Below, piece by piece: positions 1-9,500 of a stretch of 12,169 bases of DNA. The translations under genes were made by a program, and so were the position numbers. The DNA comes from Bacteroidales bacterium (GTDB taxonomy: Bacteria; Bacteroidota; Bacteroidia; Bacteroidales; WCHB1-69), in contig JAAYRN010000304.1 in NCBI GenBank assembly GCA_012518765.1, positions 1 to 12,169 on the forward strand, in the 5' to 3' direction. A model generated the notes under the pieces. The model saw only the letters and a program-made list of their open reading frames with translations. It was not told the origin of the DNA and searched no databases. The first letter of the stretch is position 1. The number at the start of each line of letters is the position of its first letter.

Positions 1-403
1 AGGCTTCTGTATAAGTGATTACCAATTGATTATCAGGACTTTGAATTTTCTTTAAAGCACGTGTACGCAATAAAACATGGTAGCTGTCAATTTCTTCCGT
101 TGGGTAAACTTTCCGAAACGAAGAAGGAAAAAACAAGCACCTTCTATCTGAAAAATCCAATTGTTTTTCTCCAAACAATTGTTCCATATCGTGATAAAAA
201 TAAGCCGCTGCTTCTTTGTTGGGGAAAATAAAAAAATGCAAACCCACATCCATCTCTACACAAGCCTTGGCTACAAGAGATAAGGAGCTACCAACTAATC
301 CATTAAGATGTAATTTAAAAGTTGAATTTGTTTTTATTTTTTCCCTAATCTGCCTAACAGTTTCCGCTTGATTGTAGGTATTAAAGATAGTTTTAAAGTG
401 CAT
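1..403 (-). CDS. mfd: Transcription-repair coupling factor Mfd, N-terminal fragment (runs off left edge)
   Basis: Mfd is a DNA translocase that removes stalled RNA polymerase from damaged template and recruits UvrA. Only the first 134 codons are present; the gene continues beyond base 1. The frame from the ATG at 401-403 (minus strand) is open throughout and reads as the UvrB-homology part of the N-terminal module. Recognisable blocks are HLNGLVGSSLSLVAKA near residues 32-47, a middle block (FPNKEAAAYFYHDMEQLFG) around 60-78, LFFPSSFRKVY near 91-101, EEIDSYHVLLRTRALKKI near 104-121, and LVITYTEA at the break. The GLVGSS block and the LLRTRAL...LVITY block are what I recognise from Bacteroidota Mfd. 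The helicase motifs, RNA polymerase interaction domain and C-terminal domain would lie outside the window. Its upstream region is shared divergently with the dipeptidyl peptidase gene. Identification is by recalled family pattern, not by a search. Confidence 0.85.
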   Translation of the reverse strand, partial: MHFKTIFNTYNQAETVRQIREKIKTNSTFKLHLNGLVGSSLSLVAKACVEMDVGLHFFIFPNKEAAAYFYHDMEQLFGEKQLDFSDRRCLFFPSSFRKVYPTEEIDSYHVLLRTRALKKIQSPDNQLVITYTEA

Positions 404-672
404 ACATTTCCTATGAAAAAAAACGTAAAAGTACAAAAAAAGCAGCTATAAAAATATCATAACCTACATTTTTAATGATTTTTAGGAGAGATTTTTTTCT
501 GTTTTATACTTAAAGTAAAAAAAATAAATGTAAGATTTTACTATAAAAAAAACACCAGCCTATTAAAGTTAATTCAATTCATTCAAACACTTTGCAAAAC
601 GACATTTTTTTTGTACTTTTGGAAAGCAATTTTCAAATAATATATATAACTTATAATCAATTTACTACATTT
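404..672. other. Divergent intergenic region between mfd and the dipeptidyl peptidase gene
   Basis: No gene is visible in this AT-rich stretch. It holds the plus-strand promoter at 591-621 described separately. On the minus strand, 426-433 reads TACTTTTA, close to the TAnnTTTG -7 box and preceded by a T-run ending in G. No TTTG lies at the right distance upstream, so it is only a weak candidate for the mfd promoter. No terminator hairpin or repeat stands out. Confidence 0.5.
591..621 (+). promoter_or_regulatory. Bacteroidota-type sigma-A promoter for the dipeptidyl peptidase gene
   Basis: TTTG at 591-594 and TACTTTTG at 614-621 are separated by 19 bases. This matches the Bacteroidota housekeeping consensus of a -33 TTTG and a -7 TAnnTTTG. 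Transcription would begin at about 626-630, giving a leader of roughly 45 bases before the ATG at 673. The upstream in-frame ATG at 592 falls inside the -33 element, so it cannot be on a transcript made from this promoter. Confidence 0.72.
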
Positions 673-2862
673 ATGAAAAAGTATTTTTTAACCATCGTAA
701 TGACCCTTTTTATATTTTTTGTGAATGGTTTTTCACAAAACAAAGAAATCACCATTGAAGATATATGGAAAAAATATCTCTTTAATCCTACGGGTGTTTC
801 GGGTTTTACCCCCATGCCTCAAGGGGATTATTATTCAGTGATAAACAAAGATGGAATAGCCTCGCATAGCTTTCAAACGGGTGAAAAACAAAGGACTATT
901 TTATCCAAAGAAGCTCTTGAAAAAGCATCAAACAACACACTCAGTATTAAAGATATACGTATTTACAAGTTAAGTAATGACGAACAACGTTTGCTGATAG
1001 GCACAGCTTATGAAAGCATATACCGCCGCTCGTTTAAGGCTTTTTATTATGTTTATGACCTAACAAACAACAGCATTACACCGCTTTCGGACACCACCAA
1101 AGGCAAGCAAAGTTTCGCTGATTTTTCGCCAGACGGAACCAAAGTCGCTTTTGTAAGAGACAATAATTTATACATGGTTGACTTGATTAACAAAAAAGAA
1201 ATAGCCATTACCAATGACGGTAAATTTAATCACATTATCAATGCAATGGCTGATTGGGTATACGAAGAAGAATTAAGTATGGCACAGGCTTTTTCTTGGT
1301 CTCCCAACGGTAAACACATTGCTTTTTTACGTTTCGATGAATCGAGAGTAAAGGAATTTTCAATGACCATGTGGGGCGATTTATACCCCGAAGAATATCG
1401 CTACAAATATCCCAAAGCAGGCGAAGACAATTCGTTGGTCGATGTGTTTGTGTATGAATTAAATAGTGGCAAAAAGACCCAAATCGATATGGGCGACAAC
1501 GACAATATATACATACCCCGCACCTATTGGCTTCCTAATTCCAACGAACTAATCGTATTAAAAATGAATAGGCATCAAAATAAATTGGAGTTTTACGCCT
1601 ATAATTTACAAAACAACAGTAAACGATTGGTTTACACCGATGAAAACGATGCATGGTTGGATGTTAGCGATGATTATCATTTCCTAAAAGACAATAAAAG
1701 CATGATAGTAACTTCGGAACGCAACGGCTATAATCACATATATAAGGTAAGTTTTGGAGGAAAAATTGAAGCCCTTACCTCGGGAAAATGGGAGGTAAAT
1801 ACCATTTGTGCAATTGATGAGAAAAAACAATATATTTACTACCTATCCAACGAATCAAACGTTTTAAATAGAGACTTATACCGTATTAATTTTAAAGGTA
1901 AAAATAAAAAAATGCTTAGCAACGGTAAAGGCTGGAACATACCCACATTTAATCCCACAGCTTCTTATTATCGCAATGTATATTCCGATGCCAACACGCC
2001 TCCTGTTTATACATTAAATGACCATACGGGCAAGGAACTGCGTATGTTGCAGGATAATAAAACATTAAAAGAACGCATGAAAGAATATAATTTTTCTCCC
2101 AAAGAAATATTTACAATTTCCATTAGCGATGATGTAGAACTAAACGCATGGATGATTAAACCTCAAGACTTTGACCCAAACAAAAAATATCCCGTTTTAA
2201 TGTACGTTTACGGAGGACCTGGTTCACAAGAGGTTAACAATTCATTTTTCCGTAGTGTAGATTTTGCTTGGTATCAAATGTTGGCACAAAAAGGATACAT
2301 TATTGTTTGTGTCGATAATAGAGGAACAGCAGGCAAGGGCGATGCTTTTAAAAAGGTGGTTTACAAACAAATGGGAAAATATGAATCGGAAGATCAAATT
2401 GCTGCGGCTAATTATTTAAAAACACTACCCTATATTGATGGCAATCGAATTGGTATTTGGGGATGGAGTTTCGGTGGTTATTTATCGTCATTGAGTATTA
2501 TGAAAAGCGAAAATGTATTTAAAATGGCTATGGCTGTAGCTCCTGTAACTACTTGGCGTTATTATGATAACATTTACACAGAGCGTTTTTTACAAACTCC
2601 TCAAGAAAACTCAAGTGGCTACGACGAAAATTCGCCCATTACATACGCCGCCAACTTAAAAGGAAGCTATTTGTTGGTACATGGAATGGTTGATGATAAT
2701 GTTCATTTTCAGAATGCTGTAGACTTAGTTACTGCCCTTAATGAGGCTGGAATACAGTACGAACAGTTTTTCTATCCCAATAAAAATCATTTTATTGTAG
2801 GAGGTTACACCCGCTTGCATTTATACATAAAATTAACTGATTTTATTCTAAAAAACTTGTAA
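673..2862 (+). CDS. dpp4: Secreted dipeptidyl peptidase IV (serine peptidase family S9B)
   Basis: This exopeptidase releases X-Pro and X-Ala dipeptides from peptide N-termini. In Bacteroidota it usually acts in the periplasm or at the outer membrane during peptide use. The protein is 729 residues, the normal family length. Residues 1-22 form a signal peptide (MKK, a hydrophobic core, then NGFSQ). An N-terminal beta-propeller carries the double-glutamate motif DWVYEEE with Glu199 and Glu200, which bind the substrate amino terminus. The C-terminal alpha/beta-hydrolase domain has Tyr513 in YGGPGSQ (oxyanion-hole tyrosine) and the triad Ser599 (GWSFGG), Asp674 (HGMVDDNVH) and His706 (NKNHF). All key residues are present, so it should be active. 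The start at 673 is preferred over the in-frame ATG at 592 because it directly opens a signal peptide and because a consensus promoter overlaps the upstream ATG. There is no evident Shine-Dalgarno sequence. It appears monocistronic, ending at the terminator at 2909-2934. Confidence 0.95.
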   Translation: MKKYFLTIVMTLFIFFVNGFSQNKEITIEDIWKKYLFNPTGVSGFTPMPQGDYYSVINKDGIASHSFQTGEKQRTILSKEALEKASNNTLSIKDIRIYKLSNDEQRLLIGTAYESIYRRSFKAFYYVYDLTNNSITPLSDTTKGKQSFADFSPDGTKVAFVRDNNLYMVDLINKKEIAITNDGKFNHIINAMADWVYEEELSMAQAFSWSPNGKHIAFLRFDESRVKEFSMTMWGDLYPEEYRYKYPKAGEDNSLVDVFVYELNSGKKTQIDMGDNDNIYIPRTYWLPNSNELIVLKMNRHQNKLEFYAYNLQNNSKRLVYTDENDAWLDVSDDYHFLKDNKSMIVTSERNGYNHIYKVSFGGKIEALTSGKWEVNTICAIDEKKQYIYYLSNESNVLNRDLYRINFKGKNKKMLSNGKGWNIPTFNPTASYYRNVYSDANTPPVYTLNDHTGKELRMLQDNKTLKERMKEYNFSPKEIFTISISDDVELNAWMIKPQDFDPNKKYPVLMYVYGGPGSQEVNNSFFRSVDFAWYQMLAQKGYIIVCVDNRGTAGKGDAFKKVVYKQMGKYESEDQIAAANYLKTLPYIDGNRIGIWGWSFGGYLSSLSIMKSENVFKMAMAVAPVTTWRYYDNIYTERFLQTPQENSSGYDENSPITYAANLKGSYLLVHGMVDDNVHFQNAVDLVTALNEAGIQYEQFFYPNKNHFIVGGYTRLHLYIKLTDFILKNL

Positions 2863-2908
2863 TCAATTTACGGTTTTTTTAGCACACACATAAGTATATA
2901 ACACAAAA

Positions 2909-2934
2909 AAGCCTACTTTTATTTAAGTAGGCTT
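2909..2934. terminator. Bidirectional rho-independent terminator
   Basis: AAGCCTACTT at 2909-2918 and AAGTAGGCTT at 2925-2934 form a perfect 10-bp stem around a 6-base loop. The hairpin is flanked by an A-run from 2905 on the left and a T-run to 2939 on the right, so it ends in a U-tract in either orientation. It therefore serves the dipeptidyl peptidase gene from the left and the tRNA transcript from the right. Confidence 0.9.
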
Positions 2935-2941
2935 TTTTTAT

Positions 2942-3017
2942 TGGAGCGGAAAACGAGACTCGAACTCGCGACCCTAACCTTGGCAAGGTTATGCTCTACC
3001 AACTGAGCTATTTCCGC
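2942..3017 (-). tRNA. tRNA-Gly (anticodon GCC)
   Basis: A complete cloverleaf can be folded on the minus strand. The acceptor stem GCGGAAA (5' end at 3017) pairs perfectly with TTTCCGC (2946-2952). The D-arm is GCTC-AGTTGGTA-GAGC. The anticodon arm is TAACC-TTGCCAA-GGTTA, giving anticodon GCC, and the T-arm contains GTTCGAGT. The discriminator is U73, as usual for bacterial tRNA-Gly, and CCA appears to be encoded at 2942-2944. It lies nine bases downstream of tRNA-Leu and is surely co-transcribed with it. Confidence 0.97.
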
Positions 3018-3026
3018 ATTATTGAG

Positions 3027-3111
3027 TACCTCGGGCGGGACTTGAACCCGCAAGGCATTAAATGCCACGGGATTTTAAGTCCCGCGTGTCTACCAATTCC
3101 ACCACCGAGGC
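3027..3111 (-). tRNA. tRNA-Leu (anticodon UAA)
   Basis: A class II tRNA of 85 bases on the minus strand. The acceptor stem is GCCTCGG paired with CCGAGGT, which makes a G1-U72 wobble pair, and the discriminator is A73. The anticodon arm CGGGA-CTTAAAA-TCCCG gives UAA. The long variable arm TGGCATTTAATGCC pairs GGCAT with ATGCC. The T-arm is GCGGG-TTCAAGT-CCCGC. CCA is not encoded, unlike in the neighbouring tRNA-Gly. It is the first gene of the two-tRNA unit. Confidence 0.97.
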
Positions 3112-3165
3112 GTAGTAGATACTCAAAGAACATTTTCAAAGAAAAAACGCTGTTTTTCTGAAATG

Positions 3166-3173
3166 CAAAAGTA
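3166..3173 (-). promoter_or_regulatory. Candidate -7 box for the tRNA-Leu/tRNA-Gly unit
   Basis: The minus strand reads TACTTTTG here, an exact TAnnTTTG match about 55 bases upstream of the tRNA-Leu 5' end. It is followed by CA as in many Bacteroidota promoters. No TTTG is found 19-21 bases further upstream, so only half of the consensus is present. Confidence 0.5.
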
Positions 3174-3243
3174 CATTTTTTTTGAATATAATTTGCTGTT
3201 TTTACTAAAAAAATTATTTTATTTATTATAAACTAATTGTCAA

Positions 3244-4749
3244 CTACTTATCTAACACTGGAGTAATCTTAATACCTCCGTATGCTGTTTCTATACCCAT
3301 ATTGTAGGTAGTAGTAAACAATAAATTGCCCTCTTCGTCATAGGTATAGGCATTTCCGTCTAACAAACCATTGATATAATTATATTCGGCTTTTTTTCTT
3401 CCATTTTCCCAATAAAAAATAGCCTTTCCTTCTTGAAAATCATTTTCAAAATAAGAAACCTCCTTTAGTTTACCATTGGAATAAAAAACTTGCCATTTAC
3501 CAAATTTCTCTCCATACAAATAAGAGTATTTACTTAATACTCCATCGTTTACATATAAAAACCGACCATTTTCTAAGCCTTCGCTATAGGTACCAACAAA
3601 CACCGTATCGCCTTTTTCATCAAAAGAAACGACCAAACCCTCGTAGAGTCCATCTTCGTAGTTTTCAATCATAAGTACTTTTCTATTAGGATAGTACCAA
3701 ATCCACTCTCCTTCTTTTTCTCCCCTATTGTTGAAATATCCAGTAATTTCTACACTACTATCTGGGAAATAATACTCCCATTTTCCTATGGGTTTATTAT
3801 TTTTATACTTTCCTTTGGCTTTCAAACTTGCATACTCTTCGTAAAACTCTTTCCAATCGCCTTGTTTCCAACCATTTTCATCTACTATTCCTTCACCTAT
3901 TAAGCATGCATTTTTAAAAGTATAAGCGTGTATAATCACTCCGTTTGAGTCGTATTCGCGACGTATGCCTTCGGGTTTTCCCTTATAATAAAAGGCTTCG
4001 GTTTTAATTTGCCCATTGGGATAAAAAGCTGTTTTTTTCTCTAACCTCTTGGTTTCTATTGCGTCTTCGACTAATTCTCCGTTTTGCCATTTTTCAATTT
4101 GACGAAAAACACCCTCTTCGTCGTAGTATTTGAAAAAACCATTTCTTTTGTCGTTTACATAATAACCTTCAAGTTGGAGGTTGCCATTTTCCCAAAAATA
4201 CTTCCAACTGCCCTGTTTACGATTGGCATAATCTACTCTATTAATATACTCACGCTTTGACACATAGCCCTTATTATACTCTGTGATTGATATAATATTT
4301 CCAAGCGTATCGTACTCCTTAGCTATGCCGTGAGGTAAACCTTTTTCGTAGGGAATTTGCATCAATAAGCGACTGCTTGTATCGTAATGATTTTCAAAGT
4401 TTTGTATGGTATCGTAGTAAAATTCATTTTCTATAACTCCTTGACTTGTATGTATTTTTCGTATTCCATGTTTTTTCCCATCCTGATAATTTACTGACAT
4501 TTCGATATTTCCATCTTCGCTGTAAAATATCCATAGGCTGTCTAATTGAAAGTTTTTTCTATTTCCTTCGGAGCGTAAAACTCCATCGGGGTAATACGAT
4601 TTCCAATACAAATCGGGCTTTCCATCTCGCATCCACCCTTCGCTGGAAACGGTGCTATCAAGGTAGTAAAACTTCATAAACACAGGCTGTTGTGCTATAG
4701 ACAGCTTGCATAAAATCAATATAAATATGCTTAGAATTATTTTTTTCAT
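3244..4749 (-). CDS. Exported MORN-variant (MORN_2 type) repeat protein
   Basis: A 501-residue protein with an N-terminal signal peptide (MKK, hydrophobic core to about residue 16, likely cleavage after SIA at 17-19). The rest is almost entirely tandem units of about 23-25 residues. I count roughly 18, with pattern Y..G...G.W..YY.NG.(L/V)...; clear examples are GKWEYYFPD, GEWIWYYPN, GKWQVFYSNG and GKAIFYWENG. A few units near residues 100-125 and 160-180 are degenerate or have insertions. This is the MORN-variant repeat found in many exported Bacteroidota proteins, sometimes annotated as YwqK-family antitoxin. That label comes from the repeat and is not evidence of a toxin-antitoxin role. The repeats probably form an extended beta-sheet scaffold that binds a partner; no catalytic motif is seen. 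Cys14 is not in a convincing lipobox because Leu precedes it. Its ATG overlaps the ABC transporter stop in an ATGA tetranucleotide, indicating translational coupling, and it is the last protein gene of the operon. Confidence 0.85.
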   Translation of the reverse strand: MKKIILSIFILILCKLSIAQQPVFMKFYYLDSTVSSEGWMRDGKPDLYWKSYYPDGVLRSEGNRKNFQLDSLWIFYSEDGNIEMSVNYQDGKKHGIRKIHTSQGVIENEFYYDTIQNFENHYDTSSRLLMQIPYEKGLPHGIAKEYDTLGNIISITEYNKGYVSKREYINRVDYANRKQGSWKYFWENGNLQLEGYYVNDKRNGFFKYYDEEGVFRQIEKWQNGELVEDAIETKRLEKKTAFYPNGQIKTEAFYYKGKPEGIRREYDSNGVIIHAYTFKNACLIGEGIVDENGWKQGDWKEFYEEYASLKAKGKYKNNKPIGKWEYYFPDSSVEITGYFNNRGEKEGEWIWYYPNRKVLMIENYEDGLYEGLVVSFDEKGDTVFVGTYSEGLENGRFLYVNDGVLSKYSYLYGEKFGKWQVFYSNGKLKEVSYFENDFQEGKAIFYWENGRKKAEYNYINGLLDGNAYTYDEEGNLLFTTTYNMGIETAYGGIKITPVLDK

Positions 4750-6578
4750 GTTTTTTCATTTATTTGCTGCATTTCCACCCATTTATCATACAGACCTTTT
4801 TTTGCTAACAATTCTTGATGGGTTCCTTTTTCCACTATGCTTCCGTTTTGTAGTACTAAAATCGTATCGGCATGTTGTACTGTAGCCAAGCGATGAGCGA
4901 TGATAATGGTAGTTCGGTTTTTCATTATATTTTCCAATGCTTCTTGTACATACGTTTCCGACTGACTGTCTAAGGAAGAAGTGGCTTCGTCTAACAACAA
5001 TAAATCGGGATTTCGTAAAATGGCTCTTGCTATACTTATTCTTTGTCGCTGACCACCTGAAAGTTTCACTCCCCTATCGCCCACAATAGTTTGATAGCCT
5101 TCTGGCATTTCGGAAATAAATATATGGGCATTTGCTATCTTAGCCGCTTCGATTACGGCTTGTTCGTCTATATTTTCCAAGCCAAAACATATATTATTAT
5201 ATACGGTATCGTTAAAAAGTAATATATCTTGACTTACCAAGCCCATCAAAGCCCGCACATCGGAAATAATGTATTCTTTGATGTTTATGTTATCAATCAA
5301 AATTTCGCCCTCGGTAACGTCATAAAAACGAGGAAATAAATTCAGCAAAGTAGTTTTTCCTACTCCAGAGTTTCCTACTATGGCTATGGTTTTTCCTTTT
5401 TCGATACATAGGTCGATATTTTTAAAAATATAACGGTCGGTTTCGTAAGCAAAACCCACTTGTCGCAACTCTATTTTTTCTTTAATTTCCTTGATAGATA
5501 ATGCGTTTTCTTTTTCTTCTATCACTTCATCGGCATCTAAAACTTCAAAAATTCTTTTTGCTGAAATCATTGATTTTTGAATTACATTAAACGAGCGAAC
5601 TCCTGCATGTAAAGGTGGAATCAAACGAGCAAAAATCAGTATAAATAAAATCAATGTACTTGCATTCAAACCCGAATCGGTATGAAACATTAAATAGCCT
5701 CCTACGCCTATTACAAAACATAAACTAATAGTACTCAACACTTCAGACAAAGGACTGGCTAATTCTATTCTACGGTATACTTTATTTACCAAACGTGTAT
5801 AATGGGTATTGAGCGATTTGAATTTTTGTGTAAAATAATCGATAGCGTTAAATCCTTTAATGATTCTTAAACCCGATATACTCTCCTCAAGCATAGAACC
5901 TATGTCGCTCAAACTTTCCTGCCCTTGTTTTGATTTTTTGCGTATGCTGTTGGAAATTTTAGTTAAAAAATAACTCAACAATGGAAATACAAGTATAGAT
6001 ACCAATGTTAAAAGAGGACTAATCATTAACAGCGTGATTATAAACATTAATATCATCCAAGGTTCTCTTAAAAGAAGCAGTATTATATTTTTAAACATAA
6101 TGTCCATTTCCGACATATCGGCATTGGCACGAGTTATAATATCACCGCTTTTGTGTTGGGTGTAATAAGACAATGGTAGGGTTAATATTTTGTGATACAA
6201 GTTGTTTTGCATGTCTCTAACGGAGTTTGTTAAGACTGGATTTAAGAAATACATTCCCAAAAATCGGAAAAAATTGGATAATAAAGAGCAAGTTAAAAAC
6301 AAAGCAGACACAAACAACATAGCCGTAAAGACTCCTTTTTCAGTGCTTATAAATGTGATGTAGTATGACAGAAAATCAATAATTCCATCTACGGAAAACA
6401 CCAAATTGGGTTTGCTGTAAACGGGCTTAATAACACCAAACAAAATAGATATAAAAGGAACTATCATTCCCAAGGTAAAAATTGAAAAAATAGAGTATAA
6501 CAAATTGGATATAAAAGATAAAATTACTTTTAATCGGTAAGGTTTTATATAAGCTATTACGCGTAAATAGTCTTTCAT
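4746..6578 (-). CDS. MsbA-like ABC exporter (fused permease and ATPase)
   Basis: A 610-residue half-transporter expected to act as a homodimer in the inner membrane. Its family exports lipids, glycolipids, peptides or drugs, and MsbA itself flips lipid A-core. The type IV exporter membrane domain covers about residues 1-325, with six predicted segments near 18-47, 85-112, 162-185, 187-206, 280-298 and 305-325. The nucleotide-binding domain has Walker A GNSGVGKT (402-409), Q-loop Gln450, signature LSGGQ (506-510), Walker B LLLLD (526-530) followed by catalytic Glu531, and switch His562. All ATPase residues are intact. The length is slightly above the roughly 580 residues of E. coli MsbA. It starts 3 bases after the upstream Omp85-like gene and overlaps the downstream repeat-protein gene by 4 bases, so all three are one operon. 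The substrate cannot be told from sequence; the outer-membrane partner upstream suggests an envelope component. Confidence 0.93.
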   Translation of the reverse strand: MKDYLRVIAYIKPYRLKVILSFISNLLYSIFSIFTLGMIVPFISILFGVIKPVYSKPNLVFSVDGIIDFLSYYITFISTEKGVFTAMLFVSALFLTCSLLSNFFRFLGMYFLNPVLTNSVRDMQNNLYHKILTLPLSYYTQHKSGDIITRANADMSEMDIMFKNIILLLLREPWMILMFIITLLMISPLLTLVSILVFPLLSYFLTKISNSIRKKSKQGQESLSDIGSMLEESISGLRIIKGFNAIDYFTQKFKSLNTHYTRLVNKVYRRIELASPLSEVLSTISLCFVIGVGGYLMFHTDSGLNASTLILFILIFARLIPPLHAGVRSFNVIQKSMISAKRIFEVLDADEVIEEKENALSIKEIKEKIELRQVGFAYETDRYIFKNIDLCIEKGKTIAIVGNSGVGKTTLLNLFPRFYDVTEGEILIDNINIKEYIISDVRALMGLVSQDILLFNDTVYNNICFGLENIDEQAVIEAAKIANAHIFISEMPEGYQTIVGDRGVKLSGGQRQRISIARAILRNPDLLLLDEATSSLDSQSETYVQEALENIMKNRTTIIIAHRLATVQHADTILVLQNGSIVEKGTHQELLAKKGLYDKWVEMQQINEKT

Positions 6579-6581
6579 TTG

Positions 6582-9500
6582 TTAGAAATCTAAATTTAAT
6601 GATATGTAAAATTTTCCTTTATTTATTTTATAATTTTCAATTCCCCATGCATAATCTAAGCGAATAAAATAACCCAATAATAAAAATCTTATTCCTGTAC
6701 CAAATCCTGCTACAATGGGTTCAGTTTGCTTGTTTAAAGTAATTTTAATGGATGGACCCGATGTTATTATCTGTTTATACAAAGAATTTCCTTCTGAATA
6801 GGGAGTTAAACCAGTCCAAGCAGTGCCTATATCTCCAAAAACGACTAATTGTAATGAATTTAAAAAGTCATTTTTCATAGGTCTATCCATAATACACTGA
6901 ACTACCGCAAATCGCAATTCTGAGTTGAGCACAAAAAAGCTGGTTCCATTGCGTATATTTTGGTCAAATCCACGCATATTGGTAGCCAAGGTTTGGTAAG
7001 TATAATTTATAGTTGTATCCACATATATATCGGAATTAAAGGTTGCGAACCACCAGTTATCCAAACCACCCATATAATAAATTAAGCGGTTTTTTCCATA
7101 AGAAGTGCTGGTTGCAAATCGATTAGCCCAAACCAAGGTACGGTGTATTTTTGTATAATGCCGTAAATCTAAACCCACTACATATATGTTTTGAAACGAC
7201 TTATCGGGTGTACACATAAACTCAACAAACACTTTCCCCCTCATTCCCTTCATTAAGTTTATAGTCATAGGATATGTATAGTCTATCACATACTCAGCTT
7301 TAGTTCCTATCCAAAACGAATTTACATCTTTTTGATGTAAGCTAATATCATCCGTGGCTTTTAGAGCATATTTATTGTACCTTACCATGTTGGTAAAATT
7401 AATACTATTCACTCTATCAAAGGGGTATTTTAATATATAAAACAAAGAGGTGCTTTGTTGGCTTTGATAATATCCGTGATGATTAACGTTATTAATAGAC
7501 TGAAAGTAAACCGATATTTGTTTTTCTAAACGCTTGCTATAATCCTCATAGCTAAACACAAACTCCTTGTTCAAATCAACCGAAAACCTAACACCTCCTA
7601 CTAACCTATAATCTTCCAAAAGGTCTTTAGCCTCAACCATCATAAATAAATTCAAACCTGGATTTAAGTAAATAGGATTGGATGAAGGCACAAACTGCTG
7701 ATAAGTAGCGTTTAAATAACTAAAATCAGCCTGAAGTACTACCGAATTTAACGAAAACTGTGTATGATAAACACGGGGTATTAACATGCTTTTTCTGCTC
7801 AAATTATTCGCTGTATCGGCATAAATATCATATTTTTTGTGTTTGGCATAGATTGAATCATTGACTTCTATTAGTTTTACAAACTGCAAACGCTTGCGTG
7901 TAATTGTAGAATCAAGCGGTATACTTTTCAAGCTATCAACAACTTGTTGTTTTGCCAACTTATGCAACAAACTAATAGTAGACATAAGTGGTTTTTTAGA
8001 AAAAAACTCAACCGATGGCAATTGCTCTTTGGTAATCAGAAACTTATCCTTGTGTAAAGACAAATCGGTTGAAATTAAATTATTTGTATTCACATGTTGA
8101 TATAAAATACTATTTACCCTATCGGTAATTGGAAAATCTCTAAAAACTCTGCTGTAATGAATAGCCGTATCTATGTGTGTAATTTCTTTATCAAATTTTC
8201 CTATGTATCGGTTATAAATACCATTTCTATCACTGATAAATGTCAAGTAATCATTTCCTAAATCAAAGGCATATTTTTCTTCGGCATTGGGTGTATGAGT
8301 CAATCTATGAAGCACTTTACTCTTAGTCTCAACATCGTATGCAAAAAGATCGTATTTGGTTTTTACTCTGTATTCTTGTTCGTAATTATTTGAAATTGTA
8401 TCATTCTCTCGGTTTGAACTAAAAATTATATATTTGTTATTACTTATAAATTGAGGTGAATAATCATCGGCTTTATCATCGGTAATGGCTACTAAGGAAC
8501 GAGATGCCATAGTATAAACATATATATCTGATTGACCATCTTTTATGGCTGACATGACGATGTATCTGCCATCGCTTGAAAAAGAAAAATCTGTTATTTT
8601 ATGAACAAAAACAACCTGTCTTTTTTCCCATTTTTTACTTTCTATATTGTAAGGCTGTATATATACTTTGCTCTCGTCTTCTATCATCATATAAAGTAAT
8701 TTACTGTTAGGATGCCACGATATTATCGGAAAGCTGTAGTCGGGATTATCTTCGATGCGATAATGATAACGATAAATGCGTTTCGATTTCTTGGTTTCTG
8801 TGTGTTGTAAATGCACCCCTACTTTACCTTCTTGATTGGAAATATAAGCTATATATTCTTCATTAGGCGACTGTTTAGGATATAAATAAACGGTATTTTT
8901 TTTATATTTTTTCAGTACCGAATGTGCAAGTAAATCATCTTCTGGATGTGTTAAATAACGTTTTGTGTAATACTTCATCCAATCCTCTGCCAATTGCTTA
9001 AAGCTAATTCCAAGAATAATACGAGTGGTTTTTTCGTAATTCCTTACCGCTCTAATATAGTATAAAAAATTGATTACCATATCTTCACCATACGTATTAG
9101 CAATATAGTGCCAAAGCGAATAACCAGCAATTGCTTGTTCTTTAATTGGCAGATTATGTATTTTCTTATATTTTCCGCTCAATATTCCTTCTCGTACTTG
9201 ATTGTCTATTTCTGTAGTCCATTCTTTACTAAAATAAGCACTCAAACCATCGGTAAACCAATAAGGTATAGCCGCCAAATCGGAGCTACTAAGTCCAGAC
9301 AACACACTTTGTCCTCGTATAATACGATTGAGCATTAGGCTTGCCAATCCCGATTCCAAATTTTCGTGAAACACACGCATATTTCCATCAAAATAAAGAA
9401 AAACCTTGTGTCCGTAAATAGGAGTTACACCTCCTGTATTGTAGAAATTTTCAACTTCTAAACCTACGTTTGACTGCATATAATCAGAGTGTCGCGTATA

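Noticed and set aside
52..249. A 65-codon minus-strand open frame
   Set aside because: It overlaps the mfd fragment in another frame; the mfd frame shows family motifs over the whole stretch, so this is a shadow.
592..672. N-terminal 27-codon extension of the dipeptidyl peptidase
   Set aside because: It overlaps the promoter and precedes a proper signal peptide; it shows no family similarity that I recognise.
2942..3111. tRNA pair as an integration site for a mobile element
   Set aside because: No integrase and no repeated tRNA 3' end is found in the window.
3123..3143. Two copies of TCAAAGAA 13 bases apart
   Set aside because: Short and AT-rich; with only two copies, chance is adequate to explain them.
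3140..3159. Inverted repeat AGAAAAA / TTTTTCT upstream of the tRNAs
   Set aside because: The stem is nearly all A-T and lacks a following U-tract on the minus strand; too weak to call a terminator or regulator.
4446..4679. Plus-strand open frame opposite the MORN-variant gene, and similar ones at 7861-8100, 9108-9338, 9578-9763, 10043-10228 (minus) and 11224-11433 (minus)
   Set aside because: All lie wholly or almost wholly within well-supported genes on the other strand and show no recognisable domain or start signals.
3244..4749. Reading the MORN-variant protein as an antitoxin of a toxin-antitoxin pair
   Set aside because: No toxin gene is adjacent, the protein has a signal peptide, and the gene is coupled to an ABC exporter.
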